Below, one piece after another: positions 9,859 through 21,079 of a DNA stretch of 64,000 nt. Numbering within the stretch: the stretch's first letter is position 1; each line of letters opens with the position of its first letter. The DNA comes from Thalassospira mesophila (lineage in GTDB: Bacteria > Pseudomonadota > Alphaproteobacteria > Rhodospirillales > Thalassospiraceae): NCBI RefSeq assembly GCF_002115755.1, contig NZ_JFKA01000005.1, positions 248,001 through 312,000 on the forward strand, given 5' to 3'. The translations under genes and the position numbers were made by a program. The notes below the pieces were generated by a model, which had not been told where the DNA came from, did not search any database, and was given only the letters and a program-made list of their open reading frames with translations.

Positions 9859-10167
9859 TTACCCCTTCATCATGTTGATGTCTTCAACCGCGATCGTGCC
9901 GCGATTACGGAAATAGACCACCAGGATCGCCAGGCCAATGGCAGCTTCCGCCGCCGCAACCGTCAAGACAAAGATGGTGAAAACCTGGCCAACCAGATCG
10001 CCCAGAAAGGACGAAAAAGCGACGAAGTTAATATTGACTGCCAGCAGCATCAGTTCGATCGACATCATGATGATGATGACGTTCTTCCGGTTCATGAAGA
10101 TACCGAAAATCCCGAGGGTGAACAGGATGGCAGCGACAGTCAGGTAATGAGCAAGTCCGATTTCCAT
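9859..10167 (-). CDS. nuoK: NADH-quinone oxidoreductase subunit K
   Basis: A 102-residue protein with three transmembrane helices, a homologue of mitochondrial ND4L in the membrane arm of complex [21 protein letters not shown] with the essential membrane Glu near residue 38, then NINFVAFSS and [13 protein letters not shown] with the second Glu, are all present. The length is standard. Its ATG overlaps the nuoJ stop by one base (TGATG), typical of coupled nuoJ-nuoK. Confidence 0.97.
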   Translation of the reverse strand: MEIGLAHYLTVAAILFTLGIFGIFMNRKNVIIIMMSIELMLLAVNINFVAFSSFLGDLVGQVFTIFVLTVAAAEAAIGLAILVVYFRNRGTIAVEDINMMKG

Positions 10168-10775
10168 CAGATCCCCCTACCGACCGGTACTTTTTTGATT
10201 TCAAGGGTCTCGGCGCGCTGGCGCTGGACCTGCTGGGAAATATTCTGGCGACGGACACCTTCACGATGACGCAGGGTCAGAACGATTGCGCCGATCATTG
10301 CCGTTAACAACACCAGACCGGCAGCCTGGAAGATATAGGCATAGTCGGTGTAAAGCAGCATCCCGATTGCATTAACATTGTTGACCCCGACTGGAACAGG
10401 CTGGGCGATGGCCGCCATTTTGGCATCGGTCATAACCCAACCGCCACCCACAAAGGCCAGCTCGACAAACAATACAGCAGCAACCAGAACACCAATCGGC
10501 AGGTAGCTCAGAAATCCTTCGCGCATTTCGACAAAGTTAATGTCGAGCATCATGACGACGAACATGAACAGAACTGCGATGGCGCCGACATAGACGACAA
10601 CCAGAAGCATGGCGAGAAATTCAGCGCCCAACAGGACAAAAAGCCCGGCAGCGTTGAAAAACGTCAGAATTAGAAACAACACCGAATGAACCGGGTTGCG
10701 TACAGTTACCACCATGGCGGCAGAGATAACTGCAATAATGGCAAACAGATAAAAAGCCAAAGCCTGTACGACCAT
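10167..10775 (-). CDS. nuoJ: NADH-quinone oxidoreductase subunit J
   Basis: A 202-residue, five-helix membrane subunit of complex I (ND6 homologue). [20 protein letters not shown] and [22 protein letters not shown] (the pi-bulge helix) are diagnostic. The start at 10775 has GGGGG seven bases upstream. A longer frame back to 10907 would overlap the nuoI 3' end and encodes a non-homologous leader, so I reject it. It overlaps nuoK by one base and lies 80 bases after nuoI. Confidence 0.96.
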   Translation of the reverse strand: MVVQALAFYLFAIIAVISAAMVVTVRNPVHSVLFLILTFFNAAGLFVLLGAEFLAMLLVVVYVGAIAVLFMFVVMMLDINFVEMREGFLSYLPIGVLVAAVLFVELAFVGGGWVMTDAKMAAIAQPVPVGVNNVNAIGMLLYTDYAYIFQAAGLVLLTAMIGAIVLTLRHREGVRRQNISQQVQRQRAETLEIKKVPVGRGI

Positions 10776-10855
10776 AAGGTACCCCCTTGGCGAAACGCCT
10801 CCGCAAGCGGCGGAAGGCGCTCCATGAACTTTTTCTAAACGATCAGACGCGACAC

Positions 10856-11344
10856 TTACCGGTAAGGTGCGTCTGCCTCCAATCGTGCAGCAAGCTCGGA
10901 TTCCCAACGCTCGCCATTTTCAAGGAGCTTGTCTTTATCGTAAAGAAGCTCCTCGCGGTTTTCGGTTGCGAACTCAAAGTTCGGACCTTCAACGATTGCA
11001 TCCACCGGACAGGCTTCTTCACAGAAACCGCAATAGATGCATTTCGTCATATCAATGTCGTAACGCGTTGTACGACGGGATCCGTCCATGCGGGGCTCCA
11101 CCTCGATGGTGATTGCCTGGGCCGGACAGATGGCTTCGCACAACTTGCATGCGATGCAGCGCTCTTCTCCATTCGGATAACGGCGCAAGGCATGTTCGCC
11201 ACGGAAACGCGGGCTTAGCGGACCTTTTTCATACGGATAATTCAGCGTCACCTTTGGCTTGAACATATATTTGAAGGTGAGCGCCATACCGGAAAGTAGT
11301 TCCACCAGCAGGAAACTCCGGGCCGTCCGATCTATAAATGACAT
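10856..11344 (-). CDS. nuoI: NADH-quinone oxidoreductase subunit I
   Basis: A 162-residue ferredoxin-like subunit carrying two [4Fe-4S] clusters (N6a and N6b) that pass electrons toward quinone in the peripheral arm of complex I. The two cluster motifs are [12 protein letters not shown] and [19 protein letters not shown], spaced as in the family. The N-terminal amphipathic helix region ([14 protein letters not shown]) docks it to the membrane arm. It follows nuoH in the operon after about 30 bases. Confidence 0.97.
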   Translation of the reverse strand: MSFIDRTARSFLLVELLSGMALTFKYMFKPKVTLNYPYEKGPLSPRFRGEHALRRYPNGEERCIACKLCEAICPAQAITIEVEPRMDGSRRTTRYDIDMTKCIYCGFCEEACPVDAIVEGPNFEFATENREELLYDKDKLLENGERWESELAARLEADAPYR

Positions 11345-11375
11345 CGTTTACCTCTCTCTTGCCGATGCGCGGCGA

Positions 11376-12389
11376 TCAGGCCGGGATTTTGTCGAAAACG
11401 ACCAGGAACGTGGCAACCAGCATGACCCAGGCAAATGACAGCGGCAGGAAAATCTTCCAGCCCAGGCGCATCAGCTGGTCATAACGGTAACGCGGGAAAG
11501 TGGCACGTACCCAGAGGAAAATGAACAGAACCATGCAGATCTTGATGATAAGCCACAACGGACCGGGAATGAAATCCAGGAATGGCAACGGCGCTTGCCA
11601 ACCACCGAGGAACAGGGTGGCGCAAAGGGCGCTCATCAAAATCATGTTGGCGTATTCGCCAAGGAAAAACAGCGCAAAGGTCATCGCTGAATAATCAACG
11701 TTATAACCCGACACCAGTTCGGCTTCCGCTTCGGGAAGGTCAAACGGGGCACGGTTTGTTTCCGCAAGGATCGAAACAATGAAAACCACAAACATCGGCA
11801 GATGATAGATGAAGTTCCAGTTCCAGAACCCGCCCGACTGCGCGTGAACAATGTCGGAAAGGTTTAGAGACCCGGTGGTCAGCAAAACCGAAATAATGAT
11901 CAGGCCGATCGAAATTTCGTACGACACCATCTGCGCTGCTGAACGCAACGCGCCCAGAAAAGCGTATTTGGAGTTGGAAGCCCACCCGGCCATCACGATG
12001 CCATAGACACCCAGTGACGAAATAGCGAACAGGTAGAGAATACCAACATTAAGGTTGGAAACCACCAGGCCTTCGCCAAACGGGATCACCGCCCAGGCAA
12101 CAAGTGCGAGAATGAAGGTCAACATCGGTGCAATAAGAAACACCGCCTTGTTGGCACTGGTCGGAATGACCGTTTCCTTCAAAAACAGCTTCAAGCCGTC
12201 TGCCAGTGGCTGCAACAGGCCGAAAGGCCCAACCACATTCGGGCCTTTGCGCATTTGCATCGCGCCAATCACCTTGCGTTCGGCATAGGTGAGATAGGCC
12301 ACAGCAATCAGCAAGGGAAGCACGATCACCAGGATTTTAGCGACGATCCAAATTCCTGGCTGAATATATCCGTCCCAAAGAAGTTCCAT
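11376..12389 (-). CDS. nuoH: NADH-quinone oxidoreductase subunit H
   Basis: A 337-residue membrane subunit (ND1 homologue) with about eight helices that forms the quinone-binding chamber at the junction of the two arms. [60 protein letters not shown] and [19 protein letters not shown] are all conserved NuoH motifs. It lies 90 bases after nuoG and 31 before nuoI. Confidence 0.97.
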   Translation of the reverse strand: MELLWDGYIQPGIWIVAKILVIVLPLLIAVAYLTYAERKVIGAMQMRKGPNVVGPFGLLQPLADGLKLFLKETVIPTSANKAVFLIAPMLTFILALVAWAVIPFGEGLVVSNLNVGILYLFAISSLGVYGIVMAGWASNSKYAFLGALRSAAQMVSYEISIGLIIISVLLTTGSLNLSDIVHAQSGGFWNWNFIYHLPMFVVFIVSILAETNRAPFDLPEAEAELVSGYNVDYSAMTFALFFLGEYANMILMSALCATLFLGGWQAPLPFLDFIPGPLWLIIKICMVLFIFLWVRATFPRYRYDQLMRLGWKIFLPLSFAWVMLVATFLVVFDKIPA

Positions 12390-12479
12390 CGGTCAAACCG
12401 TATCTTTTGCGTTTGGTCCCGTCATCGGGACACCCCCTAGCGAGAGAAGGCGACGGTTACCCGCCGCCCGTTCCCGAAC

Positions 12480-14540
12480 TCAGGCAACCTTTCCGGCAGC
12501 CGCATCCTTGACGAAGGCTTCAGTACATTTTGCCATCGTCACCGATGCCCGGCTGATCGGGTCGGTCATGTAAAAATTGCGAACCGGCGAAGCAAAGCCT
12601 TCCGACTTCATCACACCAGCCTTGCCGAAATCACCCCATGCCGCTTTACGCGGAACATTAACAGAGCCGAACACATCGTTGATTTCAACCATGCGGGTCC
12701 GAACAGCTTCAATGTTGTCATATGGCAAGGTCAGGCCAAGGCTGGCTGACAGCGCACGAACGATCTTCCAGTCTTCGCGGGCATCCCCAACCGGGAATAC
12801 AGCGCGCCAACCATACTGAACACGACCTTCGGTATTAACGTAGGTCCCGTTCTTTTCGGTATAGGCGGCACCCGGCAGAACAACATCCGCCACCTGGGCA
12901 CCGGCATCACCAAGGCAGCCCTGGTAAACCACGAAAGCCTTGGAAAGCTTGGACGTGTCAAGCTCATCTGCACCAAGCAGATAAACAACTTCGACATCGC
13001 CCTTGGCCGCACCATCGAGAATTTCGGTGGTCGACAAGCCGCCCTCGCCCGGCACAAAGCCAAGATCAAGGCCGCCAACACGGGCCGCGGCGGTATGCAG
13101 AACGTTAAAACCGTTCCACTCGCCGGTAACCATGCCGTATTTATCGGCAATGGCACGCGCGGTTGCCAAAACAGCTTCGCCGTCTTCACGGTTCAGCGCC
13201 CCCATCCCCAGAATGATCATGGGGTTTGACGCGGCTTCCAGAACCTTGGCAAAGTCGTTTTTGCCCTCAAGGATTTCGGTCAGCGTTTCCGGACCGGCCC
13301 CAAGATAGTCATGCTTGAAGGTCGGGTCCCAGTTCTCGCCGATCAGGGCAAGACGGAAATCACCGGCCGTCATGCGCCAGCGTTTACGCAAGCGCGAATT
13401 GATAATCGGCGCTTCGGCGCGAACATTGGCACCCACGATCAGGCAGGCATCGGCTTCTTCGATACCGGCAATGGTGGAGTTGAAGATATAGGACGAACGG
13501 GGTCCGCCAATCTTCGAGCCATCCTGACGGCAATCAAGGTTTGACGAGCCAAGTTTGCCCATCAGATCTTTCAAAGCCGTCATGGATTCGCAATCAACGG
13601 TATCGCCGGCAAGGGCCGCGATCTTTTTACCATCGAGCCCGGCAACCTTGGCTTTAATCGCGGCAAAGGCTTCGTCCCAGCTAGCGGGGACAAGTTTACC
13701 GTTCACCCGAACATAAGGACGGTCAAGGCGCTGACGTTTCAGACCATCAATGGCGTAACGGGTTTTGTCCGAAATCCATTCTTCGTTCACGTCTTCATTC
13801 AGGCGCGGTAACACGCGCAGAACTTCAGACCCGCGGGTGTCGATACGAATGTTTGACCCAACGGCATCCATCACATCGACGCTATCGGTTTTCTTCAATT
13901 CCCACGGACGCGCGGTAAACGCATAGGGTTTTGATGTCAAAGCACCGACCGGGCACAAATCAATCAAATTGCCTGAAAGTTCCGAATTGATCGACGCTTC
14001 GATGTACGGTCCAACCTCGGTGTCTTCACCGCGGTAAACCGCACCCATCGTGCCAACACCGGCAACTTCTTCGGAGAAACGAACGCAACGGGTGCAATGG
14101 ATACAACGGGTCATGATCGTTTTCACGATCGGGCCCAGTTCCTTGTCCTTAACGGCACGTTTCTTTTCGGTGTAACGCGATGAATCAAAACCATAGGCCA
14201 TGGCCTGGTCCTGAAGGTCACATTCGCCACCCTGGTCGCAAATCGGGCAATCTAGCGGATGGTTGATCAGCAGAAATTCCATAACGCCATTGCGTGCCTT
14301 TTTCACAAGGTCGGAATCCGTTTTAATCACCATTCCGTCGGCCGCAGGCATGGCACAGGACGCAACCGGTTTTGGCGCGCGCTCCATTTCCACCAGGCAC
14401 ATACGGCAGTTACCGGCGATCGACAGGCGCTCGTGATAACAGAAACGGGGAATTTCCTTTCCCGCTTCTTCACAAGCCTGCAGAACTGTCGCTCCGGCTT
14501 CCACTTCGACTTCGATACCGTCAACTGTCAGTTTCGGCAT
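12480..14540 (-). CDS. nuoG: NADH-quinone oxidoreductase subunit G
   Basis: A 686-residue iron-sulfur subunit of the peripheral arm. The N-terminal [2Fe-2S] domain has CEEAGKEIPRFCYHERL and CRMCLVEME. HPLDCPICDQGGECDLQDQ gives the His-Cys3 [4Fe-4S] site, and CIHCTRCVRFSEE with CPVGALTSKP gives the next cluster. The C-terminal part, from about residue 220, is a molybdopterin-oxidoreductase-like domain without cofactor. The length matches the alphaproteobacterial short form rather than the 900-residue E. coli form. It lies 27 bases after nuoF. Confidence 0.96.
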   Translation of the reverse strand: MPKLTVDGIEVEVEAGATVLQACEEAGKEIPRFCYHERLSIAGNCRMCLVEMERAPKPVASCAMPAADGMVIKTDSDLVKKARNGVMEFLLINHPLDCPICDQGGECDLQDQAMAYGFDSSRYTEKKRAVKDKELGPIVKTIMTRCIHCTRCVRFSEEVAGVGTMGAVYRGEDTEVGPYIEASINSELSGNLIDLCPVGALTSKPYAFTARPWELKKTDSVDVMDAVGSNIRIDTRGSEVLRVLPRLNEDVNEEWISDKTRYAIDGLKRQRLDRPYVRVNGKLVPASWDEAFAAIKAKVAGLDGKKIAALAGDTVDCESMTALKDLMGKLGSSNLDCRQDGSKIGGPRSSYIFNSTIAGIEEADACLIVGANVRAEAPIINSRLRKRWRMTAGDFRLALIGENWDPTFKHDYLGAGPETLTEILEGKNDFAKVLEAASNPMIILGMGALNREDGEAVLATARAIADKYGMVTGEWNGFNVLHTAAARVGGLDLGFVPGEGGLSTTEILDGAAKGDVEVVYLLGADELDTSKLSKAFVVYQGCLGDAGAQVADVVLPGAAYTEKNGTYVNTEGRVQYGWRAVFPVGDAREDWKIVRALSASLGLTLPYDNIEAVRTRMVEINDVFGSVNVPRKAAWGDFGKAGVMKSEGFASPVRNFYMTDPISRASVTMAKCTEAFVKDAAAGKVA

Positions 14541-14567
14541 GTCTCAATCCCTCTCAACAGGCCTCTC

Positions 14568-15848
14568 TCAGGCCGCGATCCGTGCGCGATATTCCTTGAT
14601 CCGCCGTTCCATTTCGGGACGGAAATTACGGATCAAACCCTGGATCGGCCATGCGGCGGCATCCCCAAGCGCACAAATGGTGTGGCCTTCGACCTGTTTG
14701 GTCACGTCCCACAAAAGGTCGATTTCATCGAGTGTGGCCTCGCCGCGAACCATGCGCTGCATCATGCGCATCATCCAGCCCGTACCTTCACGGCACGGGG
14801 TACACTGACCACAGCTTTCATGTTTGTAAAATTCGGATAGGCGCGCAATCGCGTAAACAATGTCGGTCGACTTGTCCATCACGATAACCGCAGCCGTCCC
14901 AAGCCCCGAGCCAACTTCACGCAGTGAGTCGAAATCCATCAGGACATCGTCACATACATCCTTGGTCAGAACCGGAACCGATGAGCCGCCAGGAATAACC
15001 GCCAGCAAATTGTCCCATCCACCACGAACACCGCCACAATGACGCTCAATCAGCTCACGCAGCGGAATGCTCATGGCTTCTTCAACGGTGCAGGGCTTTT
15101 CAACGTGACCGGAAATGGCAAACAGTTTGGTTCCGTGGTTCTTTTCACGGCCAAAGCTGGAAAACCAGGCCCCGCCCCGACGCAGAATTTCGGGAACAGC
15201 AGCAATCGATTCGACGTTGTTGACCGTGGTCGGGCAACCATACAAACCGGCGTTGGCCGGAAAGGGCGGTTTCAAACGGGGCTGACCTTTTTTGCCTTCA
15301 AGGCTTTCGATCAGGGCCGTTTCTTCACCGCAAATATACGCACCCGCACCAAGATGCAGGTAAATATCAAAATCCCAACCCGAACCGCAGGCATTTTTGC
15401 CCACCAGCCCTGCGTCATAGGCCTCGTCGATGGCACGCTGCAGGTTCGATGCTTCGTGATAAAACTCACCACGAATATAAATATAAGCCGCATGCGCGCG
15501 CATCGCGAAACTGGCCAGCAAGCACCCTTCGATCAGGGTGTGCGGGTCGTTACGCATAATTTCGCGGTCTTTGCAGGTGCCCGGTTCGCCTTCATCGGCA
15601 TTCACAACCAGGTAATGCGGGCGACCATCGGATTCCTTGGGCATAAACGACCATTTCAGGCCCGTCGGAAAACCTGCGCCGCCACGGCCACGCATCCCCG
15701 ATGCCTTCATTTCGTCGATAATCCAGTCCTGACCTTTTTCGATCAGTCCCTTCGTGCCATCCCAATTCCCGCGACCTTGCGCCGCTTTCAGGCCAAAATC
15801 CTGAAAACCGTAAAGGTTGGTAAAAATGCGATCCTTGTCTTGCAGCAT
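14568..15848 (-). CDS. nuoF: NADH-quinone oxidoreductase subunit F
   Basis: A 426-residue flavoprotein that oxidises NADH at the tip of complex I and hands electrons to the N3 [4Fe-4S] cluster. The NADH/FMN motifs [17 protein letters not shown] and [18 protein letters not shown] and the cluster motif [14 protein letters not shown] near residue 350 are all present. The start at 15848 has GGAGG seven bases upstream and lies one base after the nuoE stop; an in-frame start at 15902 would overlap nuoE. Confidence 0.97.
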   Translation of the reverse strand: MLQDKDRIFTNLYGFQDFGLKAAQGRGNWDGTKGLIEKGQDWIIDEMKASGMRGRGGAGFPTGLKWSFMPKESDGRPHYLVVNADEGEPGTCKDREIMRNDPHTLIEGCLLASFAMRAHAAYIYIRGEFYHEASNLQRAIDEAYDAGLVGKNACGSGWDFDIYLHLGAGAYICGEETALIESLEGKKGQPRLKPPFPANAGLYGCPTTVNNVESIAAVPEILRRGGAWFSSFGREKNHGTKLFAISGHVEKPCTVEEAMSIPLRELIERHCGGVRGGWDNLLAVIPGGSSVPVLTKDVCDDVLMDFDSLREVGSGLGTAAVIVMDKSTDIVYAIARLSEFYKHESCGQCTPCREGTGWMMRMMQRMVRGEATLDEIDLLWDVTKQVEGHTICALGDAAAWPIQGLIRNFRPEMERRIKEYRARIAA

Positions 15849-15849
15849 A

Positions 15850-16512
15850 TCAGGCCTCCCCGTCTTTGGGTTCAGCAGGCTGATCTGCGGCACCACAGCC
15901 ACAGAATGCTTTCAGAACCTTGGGACCGTCAATCGGCTCGCACCCGCGACGACCGCTTTGCGGGCCCGCCTTGGGTTTATCACCGCGTTTAAGCGTATCA
16001 AGAATGTTCCTGGTGCTTTCGCCGGTCAGATCTTCGTAATAATCGTCGTTAATCTGCATCATCGGCGCATTGACGCAAGCGCCAAGGCATTCGACTTCGA
16101 TCAGGGTAAACTTGCCATCTGCAGTGGTTTCACCAATGCCAATGCCAAGTTCATCCTTGCACATTTTGACGATGTCCGACGATCCACGCAGCCAGCACGG
16201 CGTTGTGGTACACACCTGAATAAAATTCTGCCCGACGGGCGCCAGATTATACATGGTGTAGAAAGTAGCGACTTCATAAACCCGAATTGCCGGCATATCG
16301 AGCATGTCAGCAATATAGTCCATGGCAACAGTCGGCACCCAGTTGCCTTCGGTCTGGCGCTGGGCCAGATCGAGAAGCGGCATGGTTGCACTTTGCTGGC
16401 GACCTTGCGGGTACTTGGCGATGATCTTTTTCGCCCTGTCCATGTTTTCGGGTGTGAACGCGAAACTGGTCGGCTGAAGCTCGCGGGGAGCTGGTCTTCT
16501 TAAATGGCTCAT
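15850..16512 (-). CDS. nuoE: NADH-quinone oxidoreductase subunit E
   Basis: A 220-residue thioredoxin-fold subunit with the N1a [2Fe-2S] cluster. The four ligands are in [11 protein letters not shown] and [16 protein letters not shown]. The thioredoxin-like domain ends near residue 165. Beyond it is a Gly/Pro/charged tail of about 50 residues with a CGC triplet, longer than in E. coli NuoE, a tail type seen in alphaproteobacteria. Its ATG overlaps the nuoD stop (ATGA), so it is translationally coupled to nuoD. Confidence 0.96.
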   Translation of the reverse strand: MSHLRRPAPRELQPTSFAFTPENMDRAKKIIAKYPQGRQQSATMPLLDLAQRQTEGNWVPTVAMDYIADMLDMPAIRVYEVATFYTMYNLAPVGQNFIQVCTTTPCWLRGSSDIVKMCKDELGIGIGETTADGKFTLIEVECLGACVNAPMMQINDDYYEDLTGESTRNILDTLKRGDKPKAGPQSGRRGCEPIDGPKVLKAFCGCGAADQPAEPKDGEA

Positions 16513-17687
16513 CGGTCAATCTCACCGAAAACAATGTCAAGCGAACCGATATTGGCAACAACGTCAGCCAACATATGACCCTTCGACATGAAATCCATGC
16601 CTTGCAGATGGGCAAATCCCGGTGCGCGAATTTTACAGCGATACGGACGGTTGGACCCGTCCGACACCAGGAATACGCCAAACTCACCTTTGGGCGCTTC
16701 AACCGCGGCATAGCATTCGCCAGCCGGAACGTGGAAGCCTTCGGTAAACAGCTTGAAGTGATGAATAAGGGCTTCCATCGACCGCTTCATATCGGCACGC
16801 GCCGGCGGAGCAACCTTGTTATTTTGAACAATTACCGGGCCGTCAGGCATTTTATCAATAACCTGGCGCATGATCCGCAGCGACTGGTTCATTTCTTCGA
16901 AACGGACCAGATAGCGGTCATAAACGTCGCCGTGTTTGCCAATCGGAATGTCAAAATCAAAATCTTCATACGAATCGTAAGGCTGGGATTTACGCAAATC
17001 CCAGGCAATGCCCGATGCGCGAATATTTGGCCCCGTAAAGCCCCAGTCAAAGGCTTCTTCAGCGGTAACCGTTCCGATACCAACAGCACGCTGTTTGAAG
17101 ATACGATTGCCGGTTAAGACACGGTCAAAGTCTTTGACGAATTTCGGAAACTGGTCAACCCAGTCCGAAATATCTTCCAGAAGACCTGCCGGTAAATCGG
17201 CAGCAACACCACCCGGACGGAAATAGTTGGCGTGAAGCCGCGCACCGCAAACCCGCTCATAAAATTCCATGAGCTTTTCACGTTCTTCAAAACCCCACAG
17301 CAACGGGGTCATGGCACCAACGTCAAGTGCGAACGTCGTCAGGTTCAGGATGTGGTTCAAAATACGACCGATTTCCGCGTAAAGAACACGAATATACTGC
17401 CCGCGCTTGGGAACCTCGACGCCCATCAGCTTTTCAATCGCCAGACAGAAGGCATGCTCCTGGTTCATCGGCGCGACATAGTCGAGGCGGTCAAAATACG
17501 GCGTGGCCTGCATGTAGGTCTTGTATTCGATCAGCTTTTCGGTGCCGCGATGCAGCAACCCGATATGCGGATCGGCACGTTCGATAACTTCGCCGTCCAT
17601 TTCGAGAACAAGCCGCAAAACCCCGTGCGCCGCAGGGTGCTGCGGGCCGAAGTTAAGGGTCATGTTTTTAATTTTTTGCTCGGACAT
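16509..17687 (-). CDS. nuoD: NADH-quinone oxidoreductase subunit D
   Basis: A 392-residue 49-kDa-type subunit related to NiFe hydrogenase large subunits. It lines the quinone site together with Nuo[22 protein letters not shown] includes the quinone-site His; [37 protein letters not shown] and [17 protein letters not shown] follow. The start at 17687 (MSEQKIKNM) overlaps the nuoC stop by one base. A longer frame back to 17744 lies inside nuoC and is rejected. Confidence 0.97.
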   Translation of the reverse strand: MSEQKIKNMTLNFGPQHPAAHGVLRLVLEMDGEVIERADPHIGLLHRGTEKLIEYKTYMQATPYFDRLDYVAPMNQEHAFCLAIEKLMGVEVPKRGQYIRVLYAEIGRILNHILNLTTFALDVGAMTPLLWGFEEREKLMEFYERVCGARLHANYFRPGGVAADLPAGLLEDISDWVDQFPKFVKDFDRVLTGNRIFKQRAVGIGTVTAEEAFDWGFTGPNIRASGIAWDLRKSQPYDSYEDFDFDIPIGKHGDVYDRYLVRFEEMNQSLRIMRQVIDKMPDGPVIVQNNKVAPPARADMKRSMEALIHHFKLFTEGFHVPAGECYAAVEAPKGEFGVFLVSDGSNRPYRCKIRAPGFAHLQGMDFMSKGHMLADVVANIGSLDIVFGEIDR

Positions 17688-18316
17688 CAGGCCTTGCCCT
17701 CCGCCTTTTCGTCGCCCGGCAGAATGCTTTGCATTCCTTCCCACGGGCTTTCGAAATCAAAGTTACGGAAATCCTGCACCAGTTTCACCGGCTCATAAAC
17801 GACCCGTTTCTGCTCGTCATCATAACGAACCTCAACATAGCCCGTCAGCGGGAAGTCCTTGCGCAGCGGATGGCCTTCGAAACCGTAATCGGTCAGAATA
17901 CGGCGCGGATCCGGGTGATCGGCGAAAAACACGCCATACATGTCCCAGGTTTCACGCTCGAACCAGTTGGCTGCATTAAAAACGCCAACAGCGGTTGGAA
18001 CCGGTGTTTCTTCGTCGGTGGTAACCTTCACGCGGATGCGCAGGTTATGCTTGAGCGACAGCAGGTGGTAAACAACCTCGAAACGCTCGGCGCGCTCCGG
18101 GTAATCAACCCCGCAGATATCGATAAGCTGCTTGAAAAGACACCCGGCATCATCGCGCAGGAATGTCAGAACATTCGTAATTGATTCGCGTTTAACGACG
18201 ACGGTTAACTCGCCATAGCGGTACGCAGTATCAATAACATCGGCGCCAAAATGCGACTTTAAAAGATCCTTCAGATCTTTCAGCGCGACGCTGTTATCGC
18301 TGAGCAATTCGCTCAT
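17687..18316 (-). CDS. nuoC: NADH-quinone oxidoreductase subunit C
   Basis: A 209-residue 30-kDa-type subunit of the peripheral arm. The signature region [20 protein letters not shown] followed by [20 protein letters not shown] lies near residues 118-155. It is separate from nuoD, unlike the fused nuoCD of enterobacteria. It overlaps nuoD by one base (TGATG) and follows nuoB after 20 bases. Confidence 0.97.
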   Translation of the reverse strand: MSELLSDNSVALKDLKDLLKSHFGADVIDTAYRYGELTVVVKRESITNVLTFLRDDAGCLFKQLIDICGVDYPERAERFEVVYHLLSLKHNLRIRVKVTTDEETPVPTAVGVFNAANWFERETWDMYGVFFADHPDPRRILTDYGFEGHPLRKDFPLTGYVEVRYDDEQKRVVYEPVKLVQDFRNFDFESPWEGMQSILPGDEKAEGKA

Positions 18317-18336
18317 GCTAGCCCCCTACTCTCGGA

Positions 18337-18879
18337 TCAGCGTGACAGGACACCGGTACGGCGGATTTTCTTTTGCAATTGCAAAATACCGTAAATCAGC
18401 GCCTCGGCTGTCGGCGGGCAACCGGGGACATAAATGTCAACCGGAACAACACGGTCACAACCGCGCACCACCGAATAGGAATAGTGATAATACCCGCCGC
18501 CATTGGCACACGAGCCCATCGAAATAACCCAGCGCGGCTCGGCCATCTGGTCGTAAACCTTGCGCAGAGCCGGTGCCATCTTGTTGGTCAGCGTACCGGC
18601 AACAATCATAACGTCGGACTGGCGCGGGCTGGGGCGAAACACAACACCGTAACGGTCCATGTCATAACGCGCCGCAGCCGCGTGCATCATTTCAACAGCA
18701 CAACAAGCCAGACCAAAGGTCATCGGCCACATCGACCCTGTGCTGGCCCAGGTTGCGAGCTTGTCGAGACTGGAAAGGACAAAGCCCTTGTCATTCATCT
18801 CGTCAAACACGCCCTTAAGCAGCACATCCTGATCGTGACCAGGGGCCAAAGGGGCGCCTGTATTGGTGCTCACTCCCAT
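18337..18879 (-). CDS. nuoB: NADH-quinone oxidoreductase subunit B
   Basis: A 180-residue PSST-type subunit carrying the terminal N2 [4Fe-4S] cluster that reduces quinone. The ligands lie in [11 protein letters not shown] (two adjacent Cys), [13 protein letters not shown] and [12 protein letters not shown]. The start at 18879 (MGVSTNTG) has GGGAG at about seven bases and overlaps the nuoA end by ten bases. An in-frame ATG at 18900 has a poorer ribosome site and would extend further into nuoA. Confidence 0.96.
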   Translation of the reverse strand: MGVSTNTGAPLAPGHDQDVLLKGVFDEMNDKGFVLSSLDKLATWASTGSMWPMTFGLACCAVEMMHAAAARYDMDRYGVVFRPSPRQSDVMIVAGTLTNKMAPALRKVYDQMAEPRWVISMGSCANGGGYYHYSYSVVRGCDRVVPVDIYVPGCPPTAEALIYGILQLQKKIRRTGVLSR

Positions 18880-19235
18880 TCCAGAGCTCCCTTCTTCCAT
18901 TCATAGACAAAGCCGATTGTCAGCACTGCCAGGAAAACAACCATCGACAGGAAACCAAATGTTCCGATTTTACCGAGCGTCACCGCCCACGGGAACAGGA
19001 AGGCAACTTCCAGATCGAAAATGATGAACAAGATTGCGACCAGGTAGAAGCGAACATCAAATTTGATGCGTGCATCTTCGAATGGCGAAAAGCCGCACTC
19101 ATATGCAGACAGCTTTTCAGCATCCGGGGCCTGCTTGGCCAGAACCAGCGAAGCGATGATGATAACCGCCGAAAGACCGACGGCAATCCCGATGAAAATC
19201 AGGATCGGAAGATATTCCGAAAGAAGCTCTTGCAT
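18870..19235 (-). CDS. nuoA: NADH-quinone oxidoreductase subunit A
   Basis: A 121-residue, three-helix membrane subunit (ND3 homologue). [20 protein letters not shown] is the conserved loop with the Cys that changes accessibility in the active/deactive transition of related complexes, and [17 protein letters not shown] is the second helix with Asp and Glu. It is the first gene of the fourteen-gene nuo operon, whose promoter should lie between here and the tRNA-Asp gene; I could not single out convincing -35/-10 boxes. Confidence 0.97.
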   Translation of the reverse strand: MQELLSEYLPILIFIGIAVGLSAVIIIASLVLAKQAPDAEKLSAYECGFSPFEDARIKFDVRFYLVAILFIIFDLEVAFLFPWAVTLGKIGTFGFLSMVVFLAVLTIGFVYEWKKGALEWE

Positions 19236-19511
19236 CTCTCTGACCTCTCAAGAACAGGTCTAACCAGAACCCGACCAGGTCCCCACCTAGCCCGTAAGGC
19301 GCACCATAACGTATGCACCACACAAGTACCAGCCCCGGAGATGTGTTTCCACCTCGCCAAGCCTGACACTTTTCTAAACTTTTTTGCCATCCATGGTCAA
19401 TTTCAGGTCAGCAGAACGTCGCCAACGCAGTCCAGATTGTTGCAAGGCAGCAAAAGGATTACGGGCAGGAAAGACGCAGCGCCCAATAAAGAACACAGAC
19501 GATGACCGGAT

Positions 19512-19588
<77 letters not shown>

Positions 19589-19887
19589 AAAACGGCCATC
19601 TATCGGCGTGCTCTTGTTAGACCAGCCCCCATGCTAAGTCAAGCTGATAGCAACGCTTTCAACCGCGTCGTCATTTCATCTCGAAATGATCACCTTAAAA
19701 GAAAAACTTCAGCGTTTTTTTGCGTCAAACGTCTCAATATGTCAATTTGTCTGGCGGTGCGGCATGCTAGAGGTCTTTTCATACACGCACTTAGGCCTTA
19801 TAGATTTATTGACTGGTCGTAACGTATCCTTCACGAGGATACCTTATCTCGAACCGGATCTGGAATTGCTGACGGAGTGGGCTTTAC
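19589..19887. other. 299-base gap upstream of fliG with no gene
   Basis: The gap holds the promoter regions of the leftward tRNA-Asp and of the rightward fliG. Short open frames here have no ribosome site or recognisable product. Confidence 0.5.
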
Positions 19888-20907
19888 GTGGGGCGCGTTA
19901 AAGAAGAATACCGGTCGCTTTCTGGACAGGAAAAAGCGGCCATCCTGATGCTGGCACTGGGGGAAGAACACGCCTCCAAGATGTTTGCGCTGATGGATGA
20001 CGAAGAAATCAAGGAAATCTCGCAAACGATGTCCAGTCTTGGAACGATCAGTTCCAACATCGTAGAGCGCCTTTTTGTCGAATTTGCAGATCAGCTTTCT
20101 TCGACCGGCTCGCTGGTCGGCTCGTTTGATACGACCGAACGCCTGTTAACCAAGGTTCTGCCCGAAGACCGCGTTAACAATATCATGGAAGAAATCCGTG
20201 GTCCGGCCGGTCGCACCATGTGGGACAAGCTGAACAATGTTAACGAAGCGGTGCTGGCGAACTATCTGAAAAACGAATACCCGCAAACAGTTGGCGTGGT
20301 TCTTTCCAAACTGAAATCAACGCACTCGGCTGCGGTGCTCTCGCTGTTGCCGGAAAATTTCTCGATGGAAGTGATCATGCGGATGTTGCGCATGGAGGCT
20401 GTTCAGAAGGAAGTCCTTGATAATATCGAAAAAACCCTGCGGACCGAGTTCATGTCCAACCTGGCGCGCGGCTCGCGCGGGGACAACCACGAACTGATGG
20501 CCGATATTTTCAACAGCCTTGATCGCCAAAGCCAGGATCGCTTCCTGACAGCCCTTGAAGAGCGTAACCGCGACTCTGCGGAAAAGATCAAGGCTTTGAT
20601 GTTCACCTTCGAAGATCTCGCCCGCCTTGATAATAACGGCGTTCAGTCTTTGCTGCGCCAGGTCGAAAAAGACAAACTGGCCCTGGCCCTCAAAGGGTCG
20701 ACCGATGCCATGCGCGAATTGTTCTTCAAAAATATGTCAGAACGGGCTGGCAAGATGATGCGCGAAGACATGGATGCTCTGGGCCCCGTCCGCCTCGCCG
20801 ATGTCGAGGAATGCCAGATGATGATTGTGCAACTGGCCAAGGAACTCGCATCGCAAGGCCAGATCGTTATTTCCGAAGGTGGCGGCGAAGACGAAATGGT
20901 CTATTAA
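19888..20907 (+). CDS. fliG: Flagellar motor switch protein FliG
   Basis: A 339-residue rotor protein that bridges the MS ring and C ring and takes torque from the stator. The N-terminal domain ([21 protein letters not shown]), the middle EHPQ-type motif in variant form ([14 protein letters not shown]) and the C-terminal torque helix ([21 protein letters not shown] with its charged residues) are all visible. The length is standard. The start is GTG at 19888 with GGAG ten bases upstream; no internal start fits better. It stands alone: both neighbours are tRNA or unrelated genes, and no other flagellar gene is in the window, so its partners, or a second fliG, must lie elsewhere. A strong terminator follows. 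Confidence 0.95.
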   Translation: MGRVKEEYRSLSGQEKAAILMLALGEEHASKMFALMDDEEIKEISQTMSSLGTISSNIVERLFVEFADQLSSTGSLVGSFDTTERLLTKVLPEDRVNNIMEEIRGPAGRTMWDKLNNVNEAVLANYLKNEYPQTVGVVLSKLKSTHSAAVLSLLPENFSMEVIMRMLRMEAVQKEVLDNIEKTLRTEFMSNLARGSRGDNHELMADIFNSLDRQSQDRFLTALEERNRDSAEKIKALMFTFEDLARLDNNGVQSLLRQVEKDKLALALKGSTDAMRELFFKNMSERAGKMMREDMDALGPVRLADVEECQMMIVQLAKELASQGQIVISEGGGEDEMVY

Positions 20908-20931
20908 CGCCGCAACGTTGCAAACCCGTTG

Positions 20932-20967
20932 AAAAACCCGCCAACCATCTGGTTTGGCGGGTTTTTT
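20932..20967 (+). terminator. Terminator after fliG
   Basis: The stem AACCCGCCAA / TTGGCGGGTT with an eight-to-nine-base loop is followed by a T run, 25 bases after the fliG stop. Confidence 0.85.
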
Positions 20968-21079
20968 ATAGCCCATAATCGGTCGCTAACAGGGGTACTG
21001 CGTGATTTACTGGCGGGAACAGTCCCTGGCAGATGCGCAACAGCATGCTGACAGCACAACGGGCACACTGTGGAAGCGT

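Noticed and set aside
10787..11218. A 143-codon rightward open frame opposite nuoI
   Set aside because: Fully antisense to a certain iron-sulfur gene with intact cluster motifs.
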